Positions 9,011 to 18,175 of a stretch of DNA of 64,000 nt are shown here, piece by piece. Below the pieces are notes generated by a model. That model had not been told where the DNA came from and ran no database searches. It saw only the letters and a list, made by a program, of their open reading frames with translations. This DNA comes from Salibacterium halotolerans (lineage in GTDB: Bacteria; Bacillota; Bacilli; Bacillales; Marinococcaceae): positions 1 through 64,000 of the forward strand of contig NZ_FOXD01000007.1 of the NCBI RefSeq assembly GCF_900115625.1. The letters run 5' to 3'. Made by a program: the position numbers and the translations under genes. Positions within the stretch are counted from its first letter, which is position 1, and each line of letters opens with the position of its first letter.

Positions 9011-9205
9011 TTACTGCTGTTGATTCTGGTTTTTCTTCTGTTCGGACTGCTGGTTCTGTCTACGCACTTCCTGCGCATCCGTCTCGCTTGCAAATTCCGT
9101 CTGCTGACTTTGACTTTGATTTTGAGCAGAAGCCGCGTTTTGACGGCGCACCTTCTTCGCGTCGGTTTGAGAAGCATTGTTTTGCTGCTGGTTGTTCATA
9201 GCCAT
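9011..9205 (-). CDS. sspE: Gamma-type small acid-soluble spore protein
   Basis: The 64-aa Gln/Asn-rich protein carries the gamma-SASP repeat: TEFASETDAQEVRRQNQQS, with a weaker first copy ASQTDAKKVRRQN. TEFASET resembles the cleavage site of the germination protease GPR. Gamma-SASPs are an amino-acid store in the forespore. It is shorter than B. subtilis SspE (84 aa), with fewer repeat units. GGGGGTG precedes ATG by seven bases. The position beside fabL matches B. subtilis. Expression in the forespore (sigma-G) is expected, but I could not define the promoter. Confidence 0.9.
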   Translation of the reverse strand: MAMNNQQQNNASQTDAKKVRRQNAASAQNQSQSQQTEFASETDAQEVRRQNQQSEQKKNQNQQQ

Positions 9206-9226
9206 TCTTCATCACCCCCACACGAA

Positions 9227-9255
9227 ATAATCTGCCCGCTCGTCCGGCAGATTAT
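9227..9255 (-). terminator. Hairpin downstream of fabL
   Basis: A ten-base perfect inverted repeat (ATAATCTGCC / GGCAGATTAT) lies between the fabL stop and sspE. The following T run (TTTCG) is short, so termination may be partial. Confidence 0.55.
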
Positions 9256-9275
9256 CCATACAGAGGCTGGTAATA

Positions 9276-10046
<771 letters not shown>

Positions 10047-10125
10047 CTACATCATTATAACGCATATATTGCCGCCATCCCACCAAAAATAAACGTAAAG
10101 GTTTCAATCCTAAGGAGGAAGACTG

Positions 10126-10488
10126 TTGGAAAAAGAGACGTACTATGTCAACCTGAACCCCATCAGCATGGATGATGTGAGCCGCATGAAAATTCCGGAC
10201 AGCAATTTGATCCAGTATGAAATCAGAGCGGATGCCAAAGAACTGGAGCAGCTGGACCATCTGCTTAATGAAACCCAGGCTCATGACCTTGAATCACGCA
10301 ACCTCTTCACGTTCCGCCATTTTGACGAATCCATTGAAGAAACCGACCGTCACGAATTTCAACGGGGCATGGACCATGTGCTGGAAAAGATTTATGAACT
10401 CGGGACGCCGGAAACGAAACAAAAAATAGAGGAGGCCCATATTCTCAATGACGACCCGAAACGGAATATGAGAAAACCTCCTCATTAA
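10126..10488 (+). CDS. Conserved hypothetical protein
   Basis: The 120-aa acidic protein starts at TTG, with AAGGAGG seven bases upstream. It has no Cys, signal peptide or membrane segment and appears largely helical with many Glu, Asp and His residues (FRHFDESIEETDRHEFQRGMDHVLEKIYEL). I do not recognise the family. It lies between fabL and the mutY operon, convergent with the latter; only eight bases separate the stop codons. Good start signals and normal codon use support a real gene. Confidence 0.7.
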   Translation: MEKETYYVNLNPISMDDVSRMKIPDSNLIQYEIRADAKELEQLDHLLNETQAHDLESRNLFTFRHFDESIEETDRHEFQRGMDHVLEKIYELGTPETKQKIEEAHILNDDPKRNMRKPPH

Positions 10489-10496
10489 GTGCTGTA

Positions 10497-11255
10497 TCAC
10501 ATGTTCATGTTGGACTGGCCTCCGTCAACATTAAGGCTGGCGCCAGTCACCCAGGACGCGCGTTGTGAGGCCATGAAGACGGTCACATCGGCAATTTCTT
10601 CGACCGTTCCAAATCGTCCGGCCGGGATCTCGTCCTTTACAAACTGATTGATTTTTTCCGGATTCTCCTCCAGGCGCTTCTGCCAGTTTCCGCTTGGATG
10701 AAGGATCGCGCCGGGAGCGACGGAATTCACCCGGATGCCAAAAGAGGCTGCTTCGTCCGCCAGTGCTTTCGTGAAACTGATCATCGCGGCCTTGGCATTA
10801 TTATAAGTCGCCTTTCCGCCTGATTCCCGGCCGAAAATCGATGAAATGTTGATGATGCTGCCGCTTCCCTTTTCTTTCATGTCAGGGAGAACCGCTTTAC
10901 TGAACTGCACCGCGGACAAATAATTCAGCTGCATTGCCTCTTCAAAGGAAGAAAGCGGTGTCTCTTCAACGCTTGAGCCGCTGCTTCCGCCTACATTATT
11001 AATGAGAATGTCGATGGAACCAAGTGTTTCCACCGCTTCTTTATGTGCTCGGTCCCGCTCGGCTTCAGATATTAGATCCGCCTGTATGACATGTACATTT
11101 CCAAGCTCTGTCCGGGCCTCCCGGAGCCCTTCTTCGGATCTTGCCGCGATCGCAACTTCCGCACCCTCGGCGAGAAACCCCGCGGCAATTCCTTTTCCGA
11201 TTCCTTTCGATCCGCCTGTAACGAGTACTTTTTTTCCTTTCAGCCCTAAATCCAT
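10497..11255 (-). CDS. Short-chain dehydrogenase/reductase
   Basis: The 252-aa classical SDR has the NAD(P) motif [10 protein letters not shown] near residue 12, NNVGG (residues about 85-90), and catalytic Ser-Tyr-Lys in NISSIFG and YNNAK. It ends with the usual [14 protein letters not shown]. The substrate cannot be read from the sequence; the glucose-dehydrogenase and 3-oxoacyl-reductase types look alike here. ATG at 11255 has AAGGAGG eight bases upstream and overlaps the mutY end by ten bases, so translation may be coupled. It is the last gene of a three-gene minus-strand operon with mutY. Confidence 0.85.
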   Translation of the reverse strand: MDLGLKGKKVLVTGGSKGIGKGIAAGFLAEGAEVAIAARSEEGLREARTELGNVHVIQADLISEAERDRAHKEAVETLGSIDILINNVGGSSGSSVEETPLSSFEEAMQLNYLSAVQFSKAVLPDMKEKGSGSIINISSIFGRESGGKATYNNAKAAMISFTKALADEAASFGIRVNSVAPGAILHPSGNWQKRLEENPEKINQFVKDEIPAGRFGTVEEIADVTVFMASQRASWVTGASLNVDGGQSNMNM

Positions 11256-12343
11256 GAGGACGCCTCCTTCTCTTTTTGTTCTTCGAGTATTTTCTGATGC
11301 GACACAGGAAAAGCATATTCCGCAGTCTCTTCCCAACTCACCCAGCGGCTGGCAGTGTCATCCGCTGTACTATCTGTTGTCCACGCTTCAAACACCGTGA
11401 TGTACCATATTAAATGAGAGAAAACATGCTCCACTTTTTGAACCGGTTCTTTCACCTGGACGTTCACGCCGTATTCTTCGGCAAGATAATGTTCCAGTGT
11501 TTCGATCCGTTCTCTACCTTCCGGGACTTCGATGTTAGGAAACTCCCAGAGTCTCGCGAGGAGTCCGGATTCTCCGCGCTGGTGAATGAGGATCTGTCCG
11601 TACTCATTCTTTACGACAGCCGCAGCCATATCTTTTGCTTTCGGGGCTTTCTTCTTTGGCTTTACCGGCAGGTCTTCCGCTGTCCCGGCTTTCCGCGCTT
11701 CACAGAATTCCTGCACCGGACAGAGCAGGCATCCGGGTGATTTCGGCGTACAGACAAGCGCTCCGAGTTCCATCACTGCCTGATTGAACCGGGACGGCTC
11801 CGTGTCTTCAAGAAACGGTGCCACAAGAGACTCAAATCGTTTTCTCGTTTTGGCTTTCCCAATATCATCGGAAATATTAAAGATCCGCGAGAACACCCTC
11901 ATGACATTGCCGTCTACAGCTGGTTCCGGTTTTTCATAGGCAATGCTGAGCACCGCCCCTGCGGTGTATGGTCCTACACCTTTAAGCGATGAAAAGGAAG
12001 TGCGTTCTTCCGGCACTTTCCCACCGTACTCCTCCACCACTTCTTTCACGGCTGTCTGCAGGTTGCGCACTCTGGAGTAATAACCGAGGCCCTCCCAGGC
12101 TTTCATTACCTGTTCCTCGTCCGCGTACGCAAGATCCTCCGGGGTCGGAAATTGAGTCATAAAATGGTGAAAATAAGGAATCACCGTGTCCACTTTCGTC
12201 TGCTGCAGCATAATTTCGGAGACCCACACTTTGTAAGGATCCTGGTCCTGCCGCCAGGGAAGGTCCCGTTTATTGTGCTCGTACCACGAAAGAAGCGAAT
12301 TTTGGAATTCGTGGATCGTTTGTTCATCGGTGTTTGGCTGCAT
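11246..12343 (-). CDS. mutY: A/G-specific adenine DNA glycosylase MutY
   Basis: MutY removes adenine mispaired with 8-oxoguanine. The 365-aa protein has the catalytic Glu in [10 protein letters not shown], the helix-hairpin-helix [14 protein letters not shown], the catalytic Asp in [10 protein letters not shown], and a [4Fe-4S] motif C-x6-C-x2-C-x5-C ([17 protein letters not shown]). A C-terminal NUDIX-like domain for 8-oxoG recognition includes [13 protein letters not shown] at 12343 is preceded by GGAGG. It starts one base after the stop of the upstream gene and overlaps the downstream SDR gene. Confidence 0.96.
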   Translation of the reverse strand: MQPNTDEQTIHEFQNSLLSWYEHNKRDLPWRQDQDPYKVWVSEIMLQQTKVDTVIPYFHHFMTQFPTPEDLAYADEEQVMKAWEGLGYYSRVRNLQTAVKEVVEEYGGKVPEERTSFSSLKGVGPYTAGAVLSIAYEKPEPAVDGNVMRVFSRIFNISDDIGKAKTRKRFESLVAPFLEDTEPSRFNQAVMELGALVCTPKSPGCLLCPVQEFCEARKAGTAEDLPVKPKKKAPKAKDMAAAVVKNEYGQILIHQRGESGLLARLWEFPNIEVPEGRERIETLEHYLAEEYGVNVQVKEPVQKVEHVFSHLIWYITVFEAWTTDSTADDTASRWVSWEETAEYAFPVSHQKILEEQKEKEASSWI

Positions 12344-12344
12344 G

Positions 12345-12683
12345 TTACGTTCCTCCAGACTTTTCTTCCAGTTCGTCGTTTTTGGATTCAAATCCCCAGC
12401 AGTGGAGATGGTCCAGGCCGCCTTCCAGACATTCATCCAATTTATTGAAAACAGGATGATTCTTTGAACGCCGGGCTTCTTTTACGGTATGATAGACAGA
12501 CAGGCTTTCGAGTTCGAACATTTCTACATACAAACGGTCCTGGTCTACGGCTTCAAACCACTGGAAAGAAGAGGCCCCGAATGCGGCGAGCGCTTCGACT
12601 ATTTCCTTCATGACCTGCCTGTACCGCTGCTCTTTGCCGGCGGTGATTTTGTACTCTATAAAGATATGTACTTTTTTCTGCAT
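12345..12683 (-). CDS. Conserved hypothetical protein, possible dimeric alpha/beta-barrel
   Basis: The 112-aa protein ([25 protein letters not shown]...) has an alternating beta-alpha pattern that resembles the ferredoxin-like dimeric alpha/beta-barrel fold of NIPSNAP and monooxygenase-type domains. This is a pattern impression only. The stop TAA ends one base before the mutY ATG, so the gene is almost certainly translated with mutY. AAAAGGGG lies ten bases before ATG. Function unknown. Confidence 0.7.
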   Translation of the reverse strand: MQKKVHIFIEYKITAGKEQRYRQVMKEIVEALAAFGASSFQWFEAVDQDRLYVEMFELESLSVYHTVKEARRSKNHPVFNKLDECLEGGLDHLHCWGFESKNDELEEKSGGT

Positions 12684-12791
12684 ACGGTTTTATTCCCCTT
12701 TTGATGCGTTCTATAATCGGGTATAACGAATACAGCCGGGAAGATGCGGAGTAATCGGTTTACCCAGCGTGATTGAAGGAGGACACCGCGA

Positions 12792-13775
12792 ATGGATACA
12801 GCTACACATGTTGTCATGGGGGTCGGCATCGGTGCGTTGGCAGCACTTGATCCGGTTGTTTCCGAAACTCCGTCTTCCATGCAGACCGTTATGGCAGCTG
12901 TCATCATCGGTTCCCAAGCCCCGGATTTTGATACGGTTCTGAAATTAAAAAACAATGCCGTCTACATACGATATCACAGAGGACCGACCCATTCGATTCC
13001 GGCTGTTCTGCTCTGGCCGCTGGCTGTGGCGGGCACGGTGTTCGCTTTTTCGCCGGAAGTGTCCTTTCTCCACCTTTGGATGTGGACGTTTCTGGCGGTG
13101 TTTCTGCACGTCTTTGTAGACATTTTTAATGCGTACGGCACCCAGGCCCTTTCCCCTTTCGATAAGAGGTGGGTCGCACTTGGTGTTATCAATATTTTTG
13201 ATCCGCTCATCTTTTTTGCCCACATTTTCGCATTTATATTATGGCGGTACGGGGCTCCTCCTGGAATAACGATGATTCTGCTGTATACCGGCCTGATTTT
13301 TTATTACACCTGGCGGATTATTGCCAGAAATAAAGTACTGCAGCTGGCACAGCAGTTTCATCCCGGGGCGACCCATTTTTTTATTTCCCCGACATTTAAC
13401 TGGTATAAATGGCATTTGGTCATCCGTACCACCGACAGGCTGCACGTGACAGAGGTCCGAAACGCCAGACTCCGCTACCTGGAGAGTTATCCGTTTGAGC
13501 CGATCCCCGATGACACCGTCATCAATAAGGCCCGCGAGGACAGGAACCTGGCCGCCTTTCTCTCCTTTTCGCCGACGTACCGCTGGATCGTTCATGAACA
13601 CGAAAACGGCTGGGAAGTGACATTTATTGACCTGCGCTACCGCAGTAAAGGCTGGTATCCTTTTGTCGCCGTCGTCCGGCTGAATCAGGATCTATCGATT
13701 CACTCATCCTATACGGGGTGGATTTACAGCGATGACACCCTGGAGAAAAAGTTAAAACAGGGAGACAAACGATAA
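12792..13775 (+). CDS. yfhP: Membrane-bound metal-dependent hydrolase YfhP (DUF457-like)
   Basis: The 327-aa protein has four or five membrane segments in the first 180 residues and a soluble C-terminal half. Likely metal ligands are spread through the membrane part: THVVMG at the N-terminus, GSQAPDFD, YHRGPTHS and HVFVDIFNAYGT, the pattern of the YdjM/DUF457 family. Length equals B. subtilis YfhP, and the divergent placement to mutY is conserved. GAAGGAGG precedes ATG by eight bases. The substrate is not known. Confidence 0.88.
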   Translation: MDTATHVVMGVGIGALAALDPVVSETPSSMQTVMAAVIIGSQAPDFDTVLKLKNNAVYIRYHRGPTHSIPAVLLWPLAVAGTVFAFSPEVSFLHLWMWTFLAVFLHVFVDIFNAYGTQALSPFDKRWVALGVINIFDPLIFFAHIFAFILWRYGAPPGITMILLYTGLIFYYTWRIIARNKVLQLAQQFHPGATHFFISPTFNWYKWHLVIRTTDRLHVTEVRNARLRYLESYPFEPIPDDTVINKAREDRNLAAFLSFSPTYRWIVHEHENGWEVTFIDLRYRSKGWYPFVAVVRLNQDLSIHSSYTGWIYSDDTLEKKLKQGDKR

Positions 13776-13795
13776 GTTTTTCTCCTTTTTTATAT

Positions 13796-14041
13796 CTATG
13801 AAAGGTTGCTGAATCTGCTGTTGGTCGGTTCGTACCGGTGCAGATGCGGGCCGTACTGCTCCAGCCACTTCTGCACGATTGTTTCTGTTACTTCCGGTCC
13901 TTTGTAGCTGCGTCCGGATTTGGCGCGGGTGGTTTCAAAATCTTCCCACAAATGCTCCACCCAGCTTCTTGCCTGTTCTGCGCCAAGCTCCGAATTCAGA
14001 ATCATCAGCTGGTCGGTGAGCCTCTCAAAAACAGGTCCCAT
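13796..14041 (-). CDS. yfhJ: YfhJ / WVELL-type protein
   Basis: The 81-aa protein matches the B. subtilis YfhJ pattern: FERLTDQLMILNSEL, ARSWVEHLWEDFETTRAKSGR and IVQKWLEQYG. The family's WVELL motif reads WVEHL here. GAAAGGAAGG precedes ATG. It follows yfhH by 14 bases on the same strand and belongs to the recX-yfhH-yfhJ unit. Function unknown. Confidence 0.85.
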   Translation of the reverse strand: MGPVFERLTDQLMILNSELGAEQARSWVEHLWEDFETTRAKSGRSYKGPEVTETIVQKWLEQYGPHLHRYEPTNSRFSNLS

Positions 14042-14055
14042 TTTTACCTTCCTTT

Positions 14056-14379
14056 CTACAGCGATGTCGGTTTCACTTCATCCAAAAGCGAAATCGGTAC
14101 CGCTTCAAGCTTGTCCGAACGTTCTCTGAATCCCCAGGCGAACACACCATTATAATATTTCACAAAAAACGTATTCGCTTCCTGCTTCAGCGAATACCGC
14201 TGCCCCGACATGAAATCATCCGGATTCAACAGGTACGCCTCCGCCATGATACGCCGCTGTTCATGAACGGCGAATTCACTTGCGTTCCCAAGCTGCTGGG
14301 CTTTATTTGATTTCTCGTGCAGTTCACGAATCTCGTCCCATAATTCCTGCTCCGTCATCTGACTGTACTTCTTCTTCAT
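14056..14379 (-). CDS. yfhH: YfhH protein (DUF1811)
   Basis: The 107-aa protein has a helical N-terminal half (YSQMTEQELWDEIRELHEKSNKAQQLGN...EFAVHEQRRIMAEAYLLNP) and an SH3-like beta C-terminal half (YNGVFAWGFR), the YfhH/DUF1811 layout. Its start lies inside recX: the frames overlap by 56 bases, and AAAGGAG eight bases before ATG is within recX. Function unknown. Conserved next to recX in Bacillus. Confidence 0.87.
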   Translation of the reverse strand: MKKKYSQMTEQELWDEIRELHEKSNKAQQLGNASEFAVHEQRRIMAEAYLLNPDDFMSGQRYSLKQEANTFFVKYYNGVFAWGFRERSDKLEAVPISLLDEVKPTSL

Positions 14380-15196
14380 CCTGCTGTCTCCTTTCTCTGA
14401 GGTCCTCCAGAAATTCCTGAATGAAGGAAAGCGGAAAACCTTTCCGGTACAGATGCTCCTTCACTTTCATTTCCAGCGTATAATCATCGTACTTGTCCTT
14501 CCATTTACGGAGTGCCTTCTCCCCCTGCTGGAACACCGCTTCCCGCTGCTCATCCTCCGGCTGCTCCAAATCCGCTCTGTTCCAGGCTTCCTGCGCTGTT
14601 TCCCTGAAAAAGCCTTTTCTCATCAACGCGTTCAAGAGCCTGATTTTCATGGCGGAGGCGGACTCATTTTTCTTCGGTTTTCCCTTTTTTTCAAGAAATG
14701 TATGAGCGGCTTCCAGCTGCATCTCCGGGGTGAACTGCTGGAGAGCGTGTTCGGCGGGATCCTCTGCCACCCCTTTTTGATAGAGCTGTTCCTTAACAAC
14801 GACCGGGCCTTTATCGGATGTATTTATTTTAGTACGGACAAACGCCATCGCAAATTCTTCGTCCTGCAGAAAACGGTACTCTTTCAGCCGGCTGACGGCG
14901 CTCTCCACCATGTCCGGTTCGTACTCTTTCTGGAGGAGGTGTTGTCTTACCTGGTATTCAGTGCGCATGGAATGAGCCAGATAATGAAGCGCATCGTTCC
15001 AGCATTTGCGGTGTTGATCAGCTGCCTTGATAGCTTCGATGTCCTGCCCGGACAGCGTCATTCCTTTTTGAAGCTGCCACGCAACAAGCACCTGCTCATC
15101 CACACTGAACGCGTATTCCTCTGTGCCTCCGTCTTCCAAAAAGACGTTGAAACGGTCTGTTCTTTTCTGCTGTGTCGTCAGTTTGGCTATTTTCAT
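14324..15196 (-). CDS. recX: RecA regulator RecX
   Basis: RecX modulates RecA filaments. The 290-aa protein has the RecX three-helix repeats: LHYLAHSMRTEYQVRQHLLQK, the block around LKEYRFLQDEEFAMAFVRTK, then later repeats including LLNALMRKGFF and VKEHLYRKGFP. It is somewhat longer than B. subtilis RecX (264 aa) because of an acidic tail (EEEVQSDD) overlapping yfhH. GAGG lies eight bases before ATG. It is divergent from yfhF, as in B. subtilis. Confidence 0.92.
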   Translation of the reverse strand: MKIAKLTTQQKRTDRFNVFLEDGGTEEYAFSVDEQVLVAWQLQKGMTLSGQDIEAIKAADQHRKCWNDALHYLAHSMRTEYQVRQHLLQKEYEPDMVESAVSRLKEYRFLQDEEFAMAFVRTKINTSDKGPVVVKEQLYQKGVAEDPAEHALQQFTPEMQLEAAHTFLEKKGKPKKNESASAMKIRLLNALMRKGFFRETAQEAWNRADLEQPEDEQREAVFQQGEKALRKWKDKYDDYTLEMKVKEHLYRKGFPLSFIQEFLEDLRERRQQDEEEVQSDDGAGIMGRDS

Positions 15197-15319
15197 AGAC
15201 GTTTCCTCGCTCCCGTGCCGGCATGTAAAACGGCGTTGTGATTATTTCATCTTCGATCCGGGTATGAATGAAAAAGAAACGAATACCCAACCCGAATCAA
15301 ATGAAAGGGGCCCTATCCT

Positions 15320-16222
15320 ATGAATATTGCGATTGCCGGAGGAACCGGATTTATCGGATCAGCTTTAACCGGTTACCTGACCGGACTTGGGCATCATGTT
15401 TATATTTTAACAAGAAACAGCACCAGCAGACAGAATAAAGATCGGATTACCTTTGTCGAGTGGCTCCGCCCGGATGCCCGGCCGGAAAATCATCTGCCTG
15501 ACCTGGATGCTGTCGTGAACCTGGCCGGCACATCGATTAATAAACGCTGGACGGCGGAAAATAAGAAGTCCATCCTGCAGAGCCGTCTGGATGCGGTAAA
15601 GGAAATCAACCGGTTCATCAGCATCATGGACCATAAGCCGGATGTAGTGGTGAATGCATCGGCAGTCGGCTGGTACGGAACATCAAGAACGGACGAGTTC
15701 ACAGAAAAGAGCAGTCCGGCGGACAGGGATTTTCTGCAGTATGTCTGTGAACACTGGGAAAAGGAAGCCTCCCGTGCCACCGAAGAAGACATCCGCATCG
15801 TTTACGCGAGGTTCGGTCTGATTCTGGATGATTCCGAAGGGGCATTGCCTCTCATGATGCTTCCTTATAAATTTTTCGCAGGTGGTCCGATAGGCTCCGG
15901 AAACCAGTGGTATTCCTGGGTGCACCTTCAGGACGTTATTCAACTGCTGCATTTTGCGATCATTCATGAAAATGTGGAAGGCCCCCTCAATGTTACGGCA
16001 CCGAATCCGGAGCGGATGAAAAAATTCGGAAAGAAACTGGCCGCCGCACTCAGCCGCCCGCACTGGGCCCCGGTTCCCGCGTTCTTCATCCGGAACCTGC
16101 TCGGCGAAATGAGCCTGTTGATTCTCGAAGGGCAGAAAGCGATACCGCAAAAAGCCCTCGCGCAAGGCTACACCTTCACCTACCCGACCCTGGACAAAGC
16201 GCTGAACAATATCACTTCCTAA
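15320..16222 (+). CDS. yfhF: TIGR01777-type NAD-dependent epimerase YfhF
   Basis: The 300-aa atypical SDR (SDR39U1/YfhF, TIGR01777) has IAGGTGFIGSALTGYL at the N-terminus, DAVVNLAGTSINKRW, ASAVGWYG, RFGLILDDSEGALPLMMLPYKFFAGGPIGSGNQWYSWVHLQDV, and a C-terminal DUF1731 region with FFIRNLLGEMSLLILEGQKAIPQKALAQGY. The biochemical substrate is unknown; relatives are linked to cell division (SulA-like in cyanobacteria). AAAGGGG precedes ATG. It is divergent from recX and ends at a terminator. Confidence 0.9.
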   Translation: MNIAIAGGTGFIGSALTGYLTGLGHHVYILTRNSTSRQNKDRITFVEWLRPDARPENHLPDLDAVVNLAGTSINKRWTAENKKSILQSRLDAVKEINRFISIMDHKPDVVVNASAVGWYGTSRTDEFTEKSSPADRDFLQYVCEHWEKEASRATEEDIRIVYARFGLILDDSEGALPLMMLPYKFFAGGPIGSGNQWYSWVHLQDVIQLLHFAIIHENVEGPLNVTAPNPERMKKFGKKLAAALSRPHWAPVPAFFIRNLLGEMSLLILEGQKAIPQKALAQGYTFTYPTLDKALNNITS

Positions 16223-16236
16223 CCCTGCCCGCAAAA

Positions 16237-16299
16237 AATCCGAACGGAGCAAAACACTGTTCTACACAACCAGCTGTACACCGTTCGGATTAATTTTTC
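16237..16299. terminator. Terminator between yfhF and the glutamate dehydrogenase gene
   Basis: An 11-bp perfect stem (AATCCGAACGG / CCGTTCGGATT) closes a loop of about 33 bases and is followed by TAATTTTTCT. It probably serves yfhF, and possibly the convergent gene. Confidence 0.7.
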
Positions 16300-16328
16300 T
16301 CTTTTTTAACCTGACATTCCCGTTCTCT

Positions 16329-17735
16329 TTAAAATAGTTTGCCGTGCTTATAGAGCAGCGATGTGAGTCTGCGCAGGGCTATCGAGTAGCAGGTAAAGCG
16401 CATGGTGTGTTCTTTTTCATGAAAGTATTCTTCAAATACTTTCTCGAGCGTAGACTTCATCTGCGATCCCATTTCTTTTACAATCTCATCTTTGGAGTAC
16501 ATCTCCGTCACACGGCTCTGCTTCCATTCAAGATAGGACACGTGGACACCACCGGCATTCGCCAGAATATCCGGGATAATAACTTTGCCTTTCTCCTGCA
16601 GATGCAGATCCGCCTCAACCGATACCGGCGCGTTCGCCCCTTCTACGAGAATGTCGGCTTTGATATCTTTCATATTCTCTTTTGTCACCTGGTCTTCCAC
16701 GGCCGCAAAAATCATAACATCTACATCCGAAATAAGTACGGCTTCAGGATTGGCAGCTTCAGCCGTGATATTATAGTCATCGAGCTGCTCTTTCGTATTC
16801 GGCAGCCGTTTAAATTTATTGTTATACTCCTGCAGCTTTTTAATGTTCAGTCCCTCTGGATTGGTCAAAGTGACAAACTGATCCGACACTGCCGTTACTC
16901 TGTGTTTGGCTTCCGCACAGTTATAGGCCTCAAGTGCCGCAACACTTCCTACGTTTCCAAAACCCTGCACCGCAACATCGACCGGATCGTTCCGGTCAAA
17001 TTTCCCGTGGAGACGCTTAAGTGTTTCCCACTGGCTCGACCGTGCCTCATTATAGGGATCATCACTCCCACTTTTAGCTGGAAACCATTCATTCAATAAA
17101 TAAAAATAACTGAGAAACGTTCCGACCCCGGTTGATTCGCGGCGGCCTCTGGCTCCGTTGTTTTCCACGCTTTTCCCTGTAAACGATCCACTGTAGGCCT
17201 GACCTGGGTGAATGGTTTTGTATTCGCCCACCATCCAGTCGATAATGCGTTCATTGGTGCCGAGATCCGGCGCGGGGATATCCTGGGTCGGTCCAAGATT
17301 GAGGGCGAAACGCTGCACGTATTTTTTACTGACAAGATTCAGTTCCCGTTCGGTGAAATCGCGCGGATTAATATCCACGCCTCCTTTCGCTCCGCCGAAG
17401 GGAAGGCCGTGGAGGGCATTTTTGAGCGTCATCAGTATCGCGAGGTTTTCCACTTCGCTTTCCTCAATATTATCGCTGAAACGGATGCCTCCTTTATAGA
17501 ATCCGCTTATGTTGTTGTGCTGCACCCGGTACGCCGGAATCCGCGTAATACCTCCATCCTCGCGGGATACACGGATGTAGCTTTTAATAATTTTATCCGT
17601 CGTTTTAAGTATTTCACCGGCGGACTCAAGCGTTGTTTCACGTTCGGCGGGATCGTCCATCTCCAGAAAATCTTCTTTTCCCTTCAGGTCTTTAATCACC
17701 TCTTCAATCAGTACTCTCGTTTGAGAGCGGTCCAT
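16329..17735 (-). CDS. Glu/Leu/Phe/Val-type dehydrogenase, probably glutamate dehydrogenase
   Basis: This enzyme should interconvert 2-oxoglutarate and glutamate with NAD(P). The 468-aa protein has the substrate lysines in YKGGIRFS, MTLKNAL and PFGGAKGGVDI, the catalytic Asp in IPAPDLGTN, and the Rossmann motif VQGFGNVGS. It is about 40 residues longer than B. subtilis GudB or RocG, mainly from an insert of about 25 residues before the Rossmann motif (around FPAKSGSDDPYNEARSSQWE). ATG at 17735 has AAGGAGG seven bases upstream. It is divergent from ectABC, and glutamate is the amino donor for EctB, so a functional link is inferred. Cofactor and direction are not readable. Confidence 0.87.
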   Translation of the reverse strand: MDRSQTRVLIEEVIKDLKGKEDFLEMDDPAERETTLESAGEILKTTDKIIKSYIRVSREDGGITRIPAYRVQHNNISGFYKGGIRFSDNIEESEVENLAILMTLKNALHGLPFGGAKGGVDINPRDFTERELNLVSKKYVQRFALNLGPTQDIPAPDLGTNERIIDWMVGEYKTIHPGQAYSGSFTGKSVENNGARGRRESTGVGTFLSYFYLLNEWFPAKSGSDDPYNEARSSQWETLKRLHGKFDRNDPVDVAVQGFGNVGSVAALEAYNCAEAKHRVTAVSDQFVTLTNPEGLNIKKLQEYNNKFKRLPNTKEQLDDYNITAEAANPEAVLISDVDVMIFAAVEDQVTKENMKDIKADILVEGANAPVSVEADLHLQEKGKVIIPDILANAGGVHVSYLEWKQSRVTEMYSKDEIVKEMGSQMKSTLEKVFEEYFHEKEHTMRFTCYSIALRRLTSLLYKHGKLF

Positions 17736-17772
17736 AAAACAGCCTCCTTTAATATGTAATCTACAGTCCTCA

Positions 17773-17797
17773 TTACCTATCCGGGTACATTCCAAAC
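17773..17797 (-). promoter_or_regulatory. Possible sigma-B-like promoter of the dehydrogenase gene
   Basis: On the minus strand GTTTGG (17792-17797), 13 bp, AGGTAA (17773-17778) resembles the sigma-B pattern GTTTAA-N12-14-GGGTAT imperfectly (four of six in each box). Weak evidence only. Confidence 0.25.
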
Positions 17798-17955
17798 CTT
17801 AAATCGACGCATTTTTTCGAAAAAAGATTTTTTCCGACACGGGGGCTGCCCATCATGCACTGTAAAAGGAAACACGAGAACCGTATCGTCCAAATCGGGT
17901 GCATAGCTTATTATACGCAAGCATTATGTAAGCGTGACTGTCTTTATTTCATTCA

Positions 17956-17978
17956 ACGCTTAGTGACGCTTAGTAAGC
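17956..17978. promoter_or_regulatory. Candidate operator upstream of ectABC
   Basis: ACGCTTAGT occurs twice exactly ten bases apart (17956-17964 and 17966-17974). The second copy is part of the perfect palindrome GCTTAGTAAGC (17968-17978). A looser GCTTA...TAAGC pair lies at 17906-17933. They sit just upstream of the -35 box, on one helical turn spacing, as expected for a regulator site. No regulator is identified. Confidence 0.45.
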
Positions 17979-18002
17979 ACAATTATTCCAATTCAGCCGC
18001 AT

Positions 18003-18031
18003 TTGAATTTTTTATCTGCACATCCTATGAT
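18003..18031 (+). promoter_or_regulatory. ectABC promoter (sigma-A type)
   Basis: TTGAAT (18003-18008) and TATGAT (18026-18031) are separated by exactly 17 bp. Transcription would start near 18038, leaving a leader of about 138 nt before ectA. Confidence 0.65.
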
Positions 18032-18061
18032 AAAACAAGAAACAAGAGATAACAGACATTT

Positions 18062-18101
18062 CCTGCCGGTCCGGTTCCTTCCGGAGCGCTTTAACGGCAG
18101 G
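18062..18101 (+). promoter_or_regulatory. Structured 5' leader hairpin of ectABC
   Basis: CCTGCCG (18062-18068) pairs with CGGCAGG (18095-18101) and encloses a second stem, TCCGG (18070-18074) with CCGGA (18081-18085). No T run follows, so it is not a simple terminator. It may stabilise or regulate the ect transcript. Confidence 0.5.
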
Positions 18102-18175
18102 TTGAAAAGAAGATTCACACTCGGGAGGAATAAGTTATTAAAGTTCTTATTAATCAAAACGAAGGTGATCAGAAG

